From Azospirillum fermentarium (GTDB taxonomy: Bacteria > Pseudomonadota > Alphaproteobacteria > Azospirillales > Azospirillaceae), in assembly GCF_025961205.1 (NCBI RefSeq), contig NZ_JAOQNH010000001.1:2442001-2506000 (forward strand): a stretch of 64,000 nt of DNA, in the 5' to 3' direction. Positions within the stretch are counted from its first letter, which is position 1. Each line of letters starts with the position of its first letter. The position numbers and the translations under genes were made by a program. Shown here in pieces: positions 36,516-45,236 of the stretch. The notes below the pieces were generated by a model. The model did not search any database. It saw nothing but the letters and a program-made list of their open reading frames with translations, and was not told where the DNA came from.

Positions 36516-37291
36516 CCACCGGCGAGCAAACGATCCTCTGCCACACCGCCGATGGGGTGGCCGAGGTGGTGCTGAACCGCCCGCGGGCGCGCAACGCCCT
36601 GTCCCGCCCGCTCATCGCCGCGCTGGACGGCACCCTGGAGCGGCTGGCGGCCGACGATTCCGTCCGTGTGGTGATCCTGACCGGGGCCGGCGGGCACTTT
36701 GCCGCCGGGGCCGATCTCAAGGACATGGCGTCCATGACGGCGCAGGAGGCCGCGGCGGCGGATTTCGCCGGCTGCTCCCACGCCCTGCCCCGCCTGCCCC
36801 AGCCCGTGGTGGTGGCGGTGGAGGGGGTGGCGCTGGGCGGCGGGTGCGAGATGGTGGAAATGGCCGACATCGTGATTGCCGGCCTCGGCGCCCGTTTCGG
36901 CCACCCGGAGGTCACCGCCGGCACCATGCCGGGGGCCGGGGGAACCCAGCGGCTGCCCCGTCTGGTGGGGCCGGCGCTGGCGCTGGACCTGCTGCTCACC
37001 GGGCGCAGCCTGACGGCGGCGGAGGCCCTGTCCGCCGGGCTGGTGTCGCGGGTGGTGGACGATGGGCAGGCCCTGGGCACCGCCCGCGCCGTGGCCCGCC
37101 ACCTGTCCACCCTCTCCGCCCCCGTGCTGCGGGCCGTCAAGGCGGCGGTACGGCGGGGGCAGGAAGTGCCGCTGTCCGCCGGGCTGGCCGAGGAACGGCG
37201 GCTGTTCCACCGCACCTTCGCCCTGGATGACCGGCGGGAGGGGATGTCCGCCTTCGCCGAAAAGCGCCCGCCGCGCTTTCAGCACCGTTAG
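36512..37291 (+). CDS. enoyl-CoA hydratase/isomerase family protein
   Basis: A 259-residue crotonase-fold protein. The oxyanion-hole segments are [14 protein letters not shown] and [18 protein letters not shown], and the catalytic-glutamate region is [25 protein letters not shown]; the two glutamates of true hydratases can be placed at G-G-G-C-E-M and G-H-P-E-V. It would hydrate 2-enoyl-CoA in fatty-acid or amino-acid degradation. The ATG at 36512 overlaps the small upstream ORF's stop. It is convergent with the NnrS-like gene, overlapping its end by 4 bases. Confidence 0.9.
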   Translation: MTTGEQTILCHTADGVAEVVLNRPRARNALSRPLIAALDGTLERLAADDSVRVVILTGAGGHFAAGADLKDMASMTAQEAAAADFAGCSHALPRLPQPVVVAVEGVALGGGCEMVEMADIVIAGLGARFGHPEVTAGTMPGAGGTQRLPRLVGPALALDLLLTGRSLTAAEALSAGLVSRVVDDGQALGTARAVARHLSTLSAPVLRAVKAAVRRGQEVPLSAGLAEERRLFHRTFALDDRREGMSAFAEKRPPRFQHR

Positions 37292-38412
37292 GCGGCGCGG
37301 CGGCCCATCAGAATGGTGGTGAGCATGGTGGCGATGAACAGCACCAAGGCGGCGCCGTTGGTCAGCGCCCCGGCCTGACGCAGAAGGATGTCGTCGGCCA
37401 GCACCCCGCCCACCCGCAGGGCCACGCCCCCGTGCAGCACCGCCAAGGGCAGATAGAGCGCCGGGCGGTACGGCACCGCCACCCGCAACACCGCGGGCAG
37501 GATCACCGGTGCGTGCCCGAATACCATGGCCAGCACAAATCCCAGAAACACCGCGTGCAGCACCGCGTCGTACAGCGGCCCGCCCACCGGGTCGCCGCCC
37601 GCCAACGCCAGGGCACCGCCCACCGCCAGCCAGCCATAGCCGGTCAGCAGGCACAGGGCGACATAGCGCACCAGCCCCACCCCGCGCACCGTGCGGCGGG
37701 CGATGTCGAACCGCGCCAGCCACCCGGCCAGCGCCAGCATCCCGGCCCCGGCCAGCCGCCACCCGGCATCCCCCGCCAGCGGTACCAGGGCGGCCCCCAG
37801 CACCAGCGCGCCGACGGTGACGGCAAAGGCCGGCACCGCCCAGCGGCTGGGCGGGCGGAAACGGCTCAGTTCCAGCCGCTCCCCGGCGATGGTCAGCACC
37901 AGGAACAGCAGCCACCACAGCACCACCCCGGCCACCGGCACCCCCGCCAGCCACAGCAGGGTGCCCAGCAGCCAGCAGGCCGCCGCCCCGGCCATGACCG
38001 CGGTGAAACCGGCCCGGTGCCCCTGCCACACCATCACCGACGCGGCGGTCAGGATGGCGGCGCCAAAGGCCATCAGCCCGGCCCCCATGGCCACCGGCGC
38101 CCCGACGGCCAGCAGCACGCCGCCCAGCCCGGTGGCCAGCGGCCCGCCATAGACCCACGCCCGGCCCAAGGCCGCGGCGCGCTCCAGCCCGATGACGGTG
38201 CCGAAGAAACCGCCGACCATCAGCGGCCCGTGCAGCAGCGCGAGCCCCGCCGCCCCATCTTCCAGCAGCGGGACCGGCACACCCAGCCGGGCCAGCCCGG
38301 TGAGCAGCCCGGCCATCAGCGACACCGCCCCCAGCATCAAGAGCGGCAGGCGCCGCGCCCGCAAGGCAACGGGCGACGACACTCCGTTCGGTACGGATGA
38401 CAGACAGGCCAT
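37288..38412 (-). CDS. NnrS-like polytopic membrane protein
   Basis: A 374-residue protein with about 11-12 hydrophobic helices. The C-terminal VFGHAPVILPAVL followed by PLAVLHGGVALRVGG resembles the haem/copper-binding H-x-H-type region of NnrS-family proteins, and GPLMVGGFFGTVIGLERA near residue 50 is shared with that group. NnrS proteins relieve NO stress in denitrifiers. The ATG at 38412 begins 4 bases after the upstream MIP18-family gene. A canonical NnrS lies at 43920, so this would be a diverged second copy. Membrane nature is certain; the family is less so. Confidence 0.7.
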   Translation of the reverse strand: MACLSSVPNGVSSPVALRARRLPLLMLGAVSLMAGLLTGLARLGVPVPLLEDGAAGLALLHGPLMVGGFFGTVIGLERAAALGRAWVYGGPLATGLGGVLLAVGAPVAMGAGLMAFGAAILTAASVMVWQGHRAGFTAVMAGAAACWLLGTLLWLAGVPVAGVVLWWLLFLVLTIAGERLELSRFRPPSRWAVPAFAVTVGALVLGAALVPLAGDAGWRLAGAGMLALAGWLARFDIARRTVRGVGLVRYVALCLLTGYGWLAVGGALALAGGDPVGGPLYDAVLHAVFLGFVLAMVFGHAPVILPAVLRVAVPYRPALYLPLAVLHGGVALRVGGVLADDILLRQAGALTNGAALVLFIATMLTTILMGRRAA

Positions 38413-38416
38413 GGCT

Positions 38417-38734
38417 TCAGCCCTCCCCCCAGCCCAGGCTGCGGCGGGCCTCGGGCGACAGGCGGTCGGGGGTCCACGGCGGATCGGTGGCCAGCGCGAC
38501 GCTGACCGATGGCGCGCCGGGCAGCGCGCGGCGCACCGCCACCGCCGCCTCGTCGCACAGGAACGATCCCAGCGGGCACGAGGGCGAGGTGGTGCCCAGA
38601 CGCACCCGCACCGCCCCGTCGTCGCCGTGGCCAATGTCATAGACCAGCCCCAGCGCCACCACGTCCAGGCCCATTTCCGGGTCGATCACCGTCTTCAGGG
38701 CCATCAGCACCGCATCGTCGTCCATGTCCGTCAC
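38417..38734 (-). CDS. MIP18-family (DUF59/PaaD/SufT-like) protein
   Basis: A 105-residue protein of the iron-sulfur assembly-linked MIP18 family: VLMALKTVIDPEMGLDVVALGLVYDI (the D-P-E-x-x-x-D element) and TTSPSCPLGSFL with the conserved cysteine, ending DPPWTPDRLSPEARRSLGW, as in DUF59 proteins near nitrite/NO metabolism genes. Such proteins help mature iron-sulfur proteins. It is first in a two-gene operon with the NnrS-like gene and has an FNR-type box 51 bases upstream. Confidence 0.9.
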   Translation of the reverse strand: MTDMDDDAVLMALKTVIDPEMGLDVVALGLVYDIGHGDDGAVRVRLGTTSPSCPLGSFLCDEAAVAVRRALPGAPSVSVALATDPPWTPDRLSPEARRSLGWGEG

Positions 38735-38784
38735 TCCTCCTGCCGTAATGACGGAAAGGATGCGCCCACGAAAGCGAACGGTTC

Positions 38785-38798
38785 TTGACTCCGGTCAA
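38785..38798. promoter_or_regulatory. FNR/NnrR-type palindrome
   Basis: TTGACTCCGGTCAA, perfect 5-bp arms TTGAC/GTCAA around 4 bases. This is the form bound by FNR/CRP-family NO and redox regulators (DNR, NnrR). It is 51 bases upstream of the MIP18-family start codon and could also serve the divergent ccoG side. Confidence 0.65.
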
Positions 38799-39058
38799 GG
38801 AGCTCCCGCGGCCCCGATGCCATGGTCACCCCCATGGCGGCATGGTGCCGTCAATAAGAAAACCCTGTTATTACTGGGGACAACCGGCCTTTTAGGGCTT
38901 GGAGGGGCAAAGGCAAGGGCATGGACACCGATGGCGGATGACCGTTCCACGCATAGGAACTGATCTTTTGTCATAGTGTTCTTGACTTGCGAACAGGTCA
39001 CGGTCCTTTACTTTTTTCCCAAGCCCCCTCCTACGATCAGCGGTGACAGGCGAGCGCT
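38799..39058. other. intergenic region between MIP18-family gene and ccoG
   Basis: No gene is supported here. The stretch is divergent promoter sequence. A TTGAC half-site at 38981-38985 has no matching partner at the FNR spacing. I see no strong hairpin. Confidence 0.5.
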
Positions 39059-40579
39059 ATGCCAGACGGTAGTTCCCAGAAGCCCGAGACGCCGAAATAC
39101 GCCCTGTGGGAAACCCACAGGAAGATCCACCCCAAGGCGGTGATCGGCCGGTTCCGGTCCATGAAGACGTGGCTGCTCTATGGGCTGCTCGCCTTCTTCA
39201 TGGTTCTGCCGTGGATCCGCTGGGACCGCGGTCCCGACGCGCCGAGCCAGGCGGTCCTGTTCGACATGAGCCAGGGCCGGTTCTTCATCTTCGGCCTGGA
39301 GATCTGGCCGCAGGAAATCTACTACCTGACCGGCCTGCTGGTGATCGCGGCCATCGGCCTCTTTATGGCGACGGCGCTGGCCGGGCGCGTGTGGTGCGGC
39401 TTCACCTGTCCCCAGACGGTGTGGACCGACCTGTTCGTGTGGGCCGAGCGGCTGGCGGAAGGCGATCGTGCCGAGCGCATCCGCAACGACATGGCGCCGA
39501 TGAACCGCCGCAAGCTGATGCGCAAGACGGCCAAGCACGCCATGTGGCTGGGCATCAGCCTCGTGTCGGCCTTTGGCTTCTGCGCCTATTTCGGCGATGC
39601 GCCCACGCTGCTGACCGATCTGGTGACGTTCCAGGCGACGGGCACGGAATGGTCGTTCTTCGCCATGTTCGGCATCGGCACCTATGTCATGGCCGGCTGG
39701 GCCCGCGAGCAGATGTGCATGTACATGTGCCCCTGGCCGCGCATCCAGAGCGCCATGCTGGACGAGCACAGCCTGGTCGTGACCTATGATGCCGCCCGCG
39801 GCGACAGCCGCGGCCCCCGCCGCAAGTCGGAAACGTGGGAGGAGCGGACGGCCCGTGGCCTGGGCGACTGCATCGACTGCAACCAGTGCGTCCAGGTCTG
39901 CCCCATGGGGATCGACGTGCGCACGGGCGAGCAGTCGGATTGCATCAACTGCGGCCTGTGCGTGGACGCCTGCGACAGCATCATGGACTCGGTCGGGCGT
40001 CCGCGCGGGCTGATCGCCTTTGAAAGCCTGGCGCGTCAGGCGGCCATGGCGGCGGAACCCGCGGCCCCGGCGGCGGCCCAGTGTGCCACCCCCGCCGCGG
40101 CTCCGGCGGTGGTCAAGAAGCCCAAGCCCCAGCTCGCCCGCGCCCGCATCATCGTGTATCTGGTGCTGATGACGGTGATCGGCAGCGCCATGACCATCGC
40201 GCTCACCCAGCGCAGCGCGTTCACCCTGGCGGTGCAGCGCGACCGCGCGCCGCTGTACATCACCCTGTCCAACGGCTCGATCCGCAACGCCTACACGGTC
40301 AAGATCGCCAACAAGACCCGCGAGGATCGCCATTACGTGCTGACCGCCAGCGGGGTTCCCGGCCTGACGCTCTCCATGGCCGGCAGCGAGGATACCCATG
40401 GCGACCGCCTGACGGTGAACGCCGGGGGTGACAGCGTGGGCACCTTCCGCGTCTACGTCACCGTTCCGGCGGGGACAAAACTCGACGCCTCCAACCCGCT
40501 GACCATCGTGTCCGCGGCCGAAGAAGGGCGCAAGGAACGCACCAGCTACGCCACCGTCTTCATGGCCCCGGCGCCATAG
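39059..40579 (+). CDS. ccoG: cbb3 oxidase accessory protein CcoG (FixG/RdxA family)
   Basis: A 506-residue membrane protein needed for copper handling in cbb3-type cytochrome oxidase assembly. Features in order: MPDG... cytoplasmic start, two N-terminal helices, CGFTCPQTVWTDLF (conserved C-x-x-x-C-P), a further pair of helices, YMCPWPRIQSAMLDE, two ferredoxin motifs CIDCNQCVQVCPMGID and CINCGLCVDACDSIMD, a helix, and a C-terminal immunoglobulin-like periplasmic domain. The ccoNOQP and ccoHIS genes are not in the window. It is followed 39 bases later by mog. Confidence 0.95.
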   Translation: MPDGSSQKPETPKYALWETHRKIHPKAVIGRFRSMKTWLLYGLLAFFMVLPWIRWDRGPDAPSQAVLFDMSQGRFFIFGLEIWPQEIYYLTGLLVIAAIGLFMATALAGRVWCGFTCPQTVWTDLFVWAERLAEGDRAERIRNDMAPMNRRKLMRKTAKHAMWLGISLVSAFGFCAYFGDAPTLLTDLVTFQATGTEWSFFAMFGIGTYVMAGWAREQMCMYMCPWPRIQSAMLDEHSLVVTYDAARGDSRGPRRKSETWEERTARGLGDCIDCNQCVQVCPMGIDVRTGEQSDCINCGLCVDACDSIMDSVGRPRGLIAFESLARQAAMAAEPAAPAAAQCATPAAAPAVVKKPKPQLARARIIVYLVLMTVIGSAMTIALTQRSAFTLAVQRDRAPLYITLSNGSIRNAYTVKIANKTREDRHYVLTASGVPGLTLSMAGSEDTHGDRLTVNAGGDSVGTFRVYVTVPAGTKLDASNPLTIVSAAEEGRKERTSYATVFMAPAP

Positions 40580-40618
40580 GACACCTCCGTCCCCCCACCC
40601 CCCTCAAGGACACGCCCC

Positions 40619-41167
40619 ATGACCACCCCCGGCCGGAACCGGCCCCTGAAAATCGGCATCGTCACCGTCTCCGACCGGGCCAGCCGGGGGATTTACGAGG
40701 ACAAGGGCGGTCCTGCCATCCATCACGAACTGACGCGCATCATCGCCAACCCGTGGGAGCCGGTGGCGCGCGTCATCCCCGACGACATCGACACCATCGC
40801 CGCCACCCTGACCGCGCTGGTCGATGACGAGGGGTGCGATCTGGTGGTGACCACCGGCGGCACCGGCCCCGCCCCACGCGACGTGACGCCGGAAGCCACC
40901 GAACGGGTGTGCGGAAAAATGATGCCCGGCTTCGGCGAGCTGATGCGCAGCGTCAGCCTGTCGGTGGTGCCAACCGCCATCCTGTCGCGCCAGACCGCCG
41001 GCATCCGCGGCACGGCGCTGATCCTCAACCTGCCGGGAAAGCCGTCGGCCATCCACGACTGCCTGATGGCGGTGTTCCCCGCCATCCCCTATTGCCTGGA
41101 CCTGACCGGGGGGGCATGGATCGAGACCGACCCCGCCGTCTGCGCGGCGTTCCGGCCCAAAGGTTGA
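40619..41167 (+). CDS. mog: molybdopterin adenylyltransferase (MogA/MoaB family)
   Basis: Adenylylates molybdopterin before molybdate insertion, in molybdenum cofactor synthesis. The 182 residues have the family signature KIGIVTVSDRASRGIYEDKGG, TTGGTGPAPRDVTPEAT (nucleotide-binding loop) and LNLPGKPSAIHDCL. The usual SRGIYEDKGG element favours Mog over MoaB. It sits between ccoG and a NIT chemoreceptor; molybdenum cofactor would serve nitrate-reducing enzymes, though none is in the window. Confidence 0.92.
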   Translation: MTTPGRNRPLKIGIVTVSDRASRGIYEDKGGPAIHHELTRIIANPWEPVARVIPDDIDTIAATLTALVDDEGCDLVVTTGGTGPAPRDVTPEATERVCGKMMPGFGELMRSVSLSVVPTAILSRQTAGIRGTALILNLPGKPSAIHDCLMAVFPAIPYCLDLTGGAWIETDPAVCAAFRPKG

Positions 41168-41329
41168 GCAGCCTGCCCCATTCCTGGGCGAAATCAACCG
41201 TACTCTAACCATTTCTTCATCCCGATCGGGTAACCGCAAAAGGATGGGGTCAGGGGATACGCAACCGGCGGGGGCAACCATCCGCCCGCCCCTGCCCCCG
41301 CTTTGGCTGTGCCTTGGGGGGAAATGCGC

Positions 41330-43903
41330 ATGACCGTCCGTCTGTCCAACTGGCCGCTGCACCGTCAGGTGCTGGCAGCCCTGGCTGCTGCCATCGTCGC
41401 CCTGGTCGCCCTGTCGGGCGGGGTGGTGGTGGAACGCTGGCGCCAGATGACCGCCATCGGCCATCTGAGCAATCTGGCCGACGCCGCCACCGCCATCGGT
41501 GCCGCGGCGCACGAGATGCAAAAGGAACGCGGGGCCAGCGCCCTGTTCCTGGGCAGCGGCGGCACCCAGTTCCGCGACGAGCTGGCGGCCCAGCGCCGCG
41601 CCACCGACACCGCCCTGTCCGGGCTGCGCGCCGCCCTGGCGCCGCTGCGGGCGGAGGCCGCCTACGCCCCCTTCTTCACCGCCATCGGCGACGCCGAAGG
41701 CGCGCTTGAGGGGCTGCCGGCCCGGCGGGCGGGCATCGACGGGCTGACGGTCAAGGGGCCGGATTCGTTCGCCTTCTACACCCGCATCATCGTCGGGCTG
41801 CTGGATTCCGCCTATGCCATCGTGTCGCTGGCCGACGATGCGGCGCTGAAGAGCCGGGTGATGACCTATGCCCTGTTCATGCAGGGGAAGGAGCGTGCGG
41901 GCCAGGAACGGGCCACCGGCTCCGCCGGCTTCGCGGCCAAGGCGTTCGACGGTGCGCTGTACCGCCGCCTGACCAGCCTGATCGCAGCGCAGGACACGTT
42001 CTTTTCCGGCGTCCGGGGGATCGCCCCGCCGGCCATCCTGACGGCCATGGACGCGGAGATGACCGGCCCGGCCCTGGAGGGGGTGCAGGCCATGCGCACC
42101 ACGGCCCTCGACGCGGGCATCGGCGGCGACCTGAAGGGGGTGAAGGCCCCCGACTGGTTCGCCACCACCACCGCCCGCATCGACCGCATGAAGCGGGTGG
42201 AGGACGCCATCGCCGCCGACCTGCACGCCCAGGCCGAGACCGCGGCGGGAGCCGCGGCGCGGGAATTCGTGATCGTGCTGGGGGTGGCCGTGGGCGGATC
42301 GCTGCTGGCGCTGGCGGTCGGCATCGCCGTGGTGCGGTCCATCACCCGCGCCATCGGCGGCTTGACCGCCGCCACCGAACGAATCGCCGCGGGCGACGTG
42401 CAGGTCGCCATTCCCGGCGAGGAGCGCGGGGACGAGGTGGGGGCGCTGGCCCGCGCCATCCATGAAATCCGCAACGCCGGGGTGGCCGCCATGCGGGTAA
42501 AGGCGGCGCTGGACAGCGTGTCGGCCAACGTCATGCTGTCGGACACCGACGGCACCGTGATTTACGCCAACCACGCCATCACCGGCATGTTCCGACGGGC
42601 GGAAGCCGATATCCGCACCCGCATTCCCGATTTTTCCGCCGAGACGGTGACCGGCGGCAACATCGACCATTTCCACGACGATCCCGCGGCCAACCGCCGG
42701 CTGCTCGACACCCTGACCGCCCCCCACCACACCCGCATCGCCATCGGTGCCCGCCGCTTCGACGTGGTTGCCACCCCGGTGCGCGACGAGGCCGGCGAAC
42801 GGCGCGGCACGGTGGTGGAATGGCGCGACGTGACCCAGGAACTCGCCATCCAGGAGGAGGTGAGCGCCATGGCCGCCGCCGCCGCCGCCGGGGATTTCAG
42901 CCGCCGCGTGCCGGAGGCGGGCAAGGAAGGCTTCATGCTGGACCTGGCCCGCAGCATGAACGGGCTGGCCGAAACCGCCGCCCGCTCGCTGGACGATGTG
43001 GTGCGGTTCCTGGCGGCGCTGGCGGCGGGCGACCTGTCGAGCCGCATCACCGGCGACCACCGGGGCATGTTCGCCCTGATCCAGACGGACGCCAACCGCA
43101 CCGCCGAACGGCTGGGCGGCATCGTCACCAGCATCGTCGATGCCTCCACCACCATTTCGTCCGCCGCGGGGGAAATCTCCGCCGGCTCCGCCGATCTGGC
43201 CGAGCGCACCGAGCAGCAGGCATCCTCCCTGGAGCAGACCGCGGCCAGCATGGAAGAACTGGGCGCCACCGTGCGCTCCAACGCCGACAACGCCCAGCGC
43301 GCCAACCGCATGGCGTCCGACGCCCGCACCCGCGCGGAATCGGGTGGCGGGGTGGCCGGGTCCGCCGTCGGCGCCATGCGCCGGATCGAAGACGCCAGCC
43401 GCAAGATCACCGACATCATCGGCGTGATCGACGAAATCGCCTTCCAGACCAACCTGCTGGCGCTCAACGCCGCGGTGGAGGCGGCGCGCGCCGGCGATGC
43501 GGGCCGCGGCTTCGCCGTGGTGGCGCAGGAGGTGCGCAATCTGGCCCAGCGCTCGGCTCAGGCGTCCAGGGAGATCAAGACCCTGATCATGGCCAGCGAC
43601 GCCCAGGTCCATGACGGCGTGGAGCTGGTGCAGAAGGCCGGCACCACCCTGGAGGGCATCGTCGGCGGCGTGAAGGAGGTGGCGGGCCTGATCGCCGAGA
43701 TGGCGACCGCCTCCGCCGAACAGGCCGGCGCCCTGGACGAGATCAACACCGCCGTCGCCCAGATGGACGAGATGACCCAGAAGAACGCGGCCCTGGTGGA
43801 GGAAACCACCGCCGCCGCCCACCAACTGGCCGAACAGGCCCAGACCCTGACCCAGCTCGTGGCCTTCTTCCGCCACACGGGCCGGTCGTCAGGGATGCCA
43901 TAA
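41330..43903 (+). CDS. NIT-domain chemoreceptor with PAS domain
   Basis: An 857-residue chemoreceptor. TM1 (about residues 14-36) is followed by a NIT (nitrate/nitrite-sensing) domain with the hallmark [16 protein letters not shown], then TM2 (about 313-336), HAMP, a PAS domain ([20 protein letters not shown], about 390-510), a second HAMP-like segment ([12 protein letters not shown]) and the signalling hairpin [18 protein letters not shown] at about 704. The ATG at 41330 has GGGGGGA 8 bases upstream; ATGs in frame at 41324 and 41303 (GTG) are less well placed. It is 16 bases from nnrS, suggesting an operon that senses and handles nitrogen oxides. No pentapeptide tail. Confidence 0.92.
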   Translation: MTVRLSNWPLHRQVLAALAAAIVALVALSGGVVVERWRQMTAIGHLSNLADAATAIGAAAHEMQKERGASALFLGSGGTQFRDELAAQRRATDTALSGLRAALAPLRAEAAYAPFFTAIGDAEGALEGLPARRAGIDGLTVKGPDSFAFYTRIIVGLLDSAYAIVSLADDAALKSRVMTYALFMQGKERAGQERATGSAGFAAKAFDGALYRRLTSLIAAQDTFFSGVRGIAPPAILTAMDAEMTGPALEGVQAMRTTALDAGIGGDLKGVKAPDWFATTTARIDRMKRVEDAIAADLHAQAETAAGAAAREFVIVLGVAVGGSLLALAVGIAVVRSITRAIGGLTAATERIAAGDVQVAIPGEERGDEVGALARAIHEIRNAGVAAMRVKAALDSVSANVMLSDTDGTVIYANHAITGMFRRAEADIRTRIPDFSAETVTGGNIDHFHDDPAANRRLLDTLTAPHHTRIAIGARRFDVVATPVRDEAGERRGTVVEWRDVTQELAIQEEVSAMAAAAAAGDFSRRVPEAGKEGFMLDLARSMNGLAETAARSLDDVVRFLAALAAGDLSSRITGDHRGMFALIQTDANRTAERLGGIVTSIVDASTTISSAAGEISAGSADLAERTEQQASSLEQTAASMEELGATVRSNADNAQRANRMASDARTRAESGGGVAGSAVGAMRRIEDASRKITDIIGVIDEIAFQTNLLALNAAVEAARAGDAGRGFAVVAQEVRNLAQRSAQASREIKTLIMASDAQVHDGVELVQKAGTTLEGIVGGVKEVAGLIAEMATASAEQAGALDEINTAVAQMDEMTQKNAALVEETTAAAHQLAEQAQTLTQLVAFFRHTGRSSGMP

Positions 43904-43919
43904 CCCCACGGAGGCTTCC

Positions 43920-45122
43920 ATGACCGCCATCCCCGCCGCCCTGCGCAGCATCCGCCCGCCCCTGCTGGTGGCGTACGGCTTCCGCCCCTTCTTTCTGCTG
44001 TCCGGCATCGCCGGGTTCGGGCTGGTGGCGGGGTGGCTGGCGGTCCTGGCCCATGGGGGATGGCCGCCGGGGCCGGTGGCGCCGGCCCAATGGCACGCGC
44101 ACGAGATGCTGTTCGCCTTCGCCGCCGCCGCCATCGCCGGGTTCCTGCTGACCGCGGTGCCCGGCTGGACCGGCACCCAGCCGCGCCACGGCTGGCCGCT
44201 GGGCATCATGGTGGCGCTGTGGCTGGCCGGGCGGCTGGTGCTGCTGCCGGGCGTGGGGTCGCCCCCCGCCGTGGCGGCCGTGGCCGATCTGGCATTCCTG
44301 CCGGCGCTGGCCGTGGCGCTGGCCGGGCCGCTGGTGCGGGCGGGAAAGGCGCGCAACACCGCCTTCGTCGGGCTGCTGGCCGTGCTCACGGCGGCCAACC
44401 TGCTGTTCCATCTGGATTGGCTGGGGGTCGTGGACGGCGGCGCCGCAGCGGGCGAGCGGCTGGCCATCGCCGTGGTGCTGATGATGGTGACGGTGGTGGG
44501 CGGGCGCATCGTGCCCAACTTCACCCGCAATGCCCTGAACGCCCGCGGCATCACCGCCCCGGTGGTCACCGGCCCGTGGGTGGAACGGGCGGTGCTGGGC
44601 GGCACGCTGGCCCTGCTGCCGCTCGACCTGCTGCTGCCGGACTCCCCCGTAACCGGCATCGTGGCGCTGGCCGCCGGGCTGGCCCACGCCGCGCGCCTGT
44701 CCCGCTGGCAGGGGCTGCGGACGCTGGACCAGCCCATCGTGTGGATTCTCCACGCCGCCTATGCCTGGATTCCCGTGGGGCTGCTGCTGAAGGCGGCGGC
44801 GCTGCTGGGAACGGAGATCAGTGGCAGTGCCGCCATCCACGCCCTCACCGTCGGAGCCTTCGCCTCCATGATCCTGGCGGTGATGACCCGCGCCACCCTG
44901 GGCCACACCGGGCGGCGGCTGGACGTGCCGCGTCCGATTGCCGCAGCCTATGTCCTGGTCCTGCTGGCGGGGGCGTTGCGGGTGCTGGCGGCGCTGGTCC
45001 TGTCCTATGGCGAACCGCTGCTGCACGGCGCGGGGGCTGCGTGGTTGCTGGCCTTTGGGCTTTACCTGTGGGTCTATGGGCCGATGCTGCTGTCGCCGCG
45101 GGTGGACGGACGCCCCGGCTGA
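43920..45122 (+). CDS. nnrS: NnrS family protein
   Basis: A 400-residue polytopic membrane protein of the NnrS family, which carries haem and copper and protects against nitric oxide in denitrifying bacteria. The N-terminal YGFRPFFLLSGIAG and QWHAHEMLFAFAAAAIAGFLLTA (with H-A-H-E), then GGRIVPNFTRNAL and MTRATLGHTGR are family signatures. About twelve hydrophobic helices. It follows the NIT chemoreceptor gene by 16 bases and precedes the hemerythrin chemoreceptor by 114. Confidence 0.95.
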   Translation: MTAIPAALRSIRPPLLVAYGFRPFFLLSGIAGFGLVAGWLAVLAHGGWPPGPVAPAQWHAHEMLFAFAAAAIAGFLLTAVPGWTGTQPRHGWPLGIMVALWLAGRLVLLPGVGSPPAVAAVADLAFLPALAVALAGPLVRAGKARNTAFVGLLAVLTAANLLFHLDWLGVVDGGAAAGERLAIAVVLMMVTVVGGRIVPNFTRNALNARGITAPVVTGPWVERAVLGGTLALLPLDLLLPDSPVTGIVALAAGLAHAARLSRWQGLRTLDQPIVWILHAAYAWIPVGLLLKAAALLGTEISGSAAIHALTVGAFASMILAVMTRATLGHTGRRLDVPRPIAAAYVLVLLAGALRVLAALVLSYGEPLLHGAGAAWLLAFGLYLWVYGPMLLSPRVDGRPG

Positions 45123-45174
45123 CAGCCCGTATTCCGCAACGGAAAAGAAACAATTACCCTCCTAATCTTCACGT

Positions 45175-45192
45175 CCGCCCCGATTAGGGCGG
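45175..45192 (+). terminator. short hairpin after nnrS
   Basis: CCGCCC (45175-45180), 6-base loop, GGGCGG (45187-45192), between nnrS and the hemerythrin chemoreceptor. No T-run, so at most a weak terminator; it may instead be in the leader of the downstream gene. Confidence 0.35.
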
Positions 45193-45236
45193 GTTGATGC
45201 AACGAATACTTCTTTTTGACTGGCCGGGGTGCAACC

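Noticed and set aside
38981..38999. second FNR site before ccoG (TTGAC near 38981)
   Set aside because: The partner half-site is missing at the 4-base spacing; only an unrelated GTCA lies 10 bases on.
41205..41250. sigma-28 flagellar promoter before the NIT chemoreceptor
   Set aside because: CTAAC...CCGATCGG resembles the motif but the spacing is about three bases short.
40604..43876. 1090-codon open frame antisense to the NIT chemoreceptor and mog
   Set aside because: Same mirror-frame composition; mog and the chemoreceptor account for the region.
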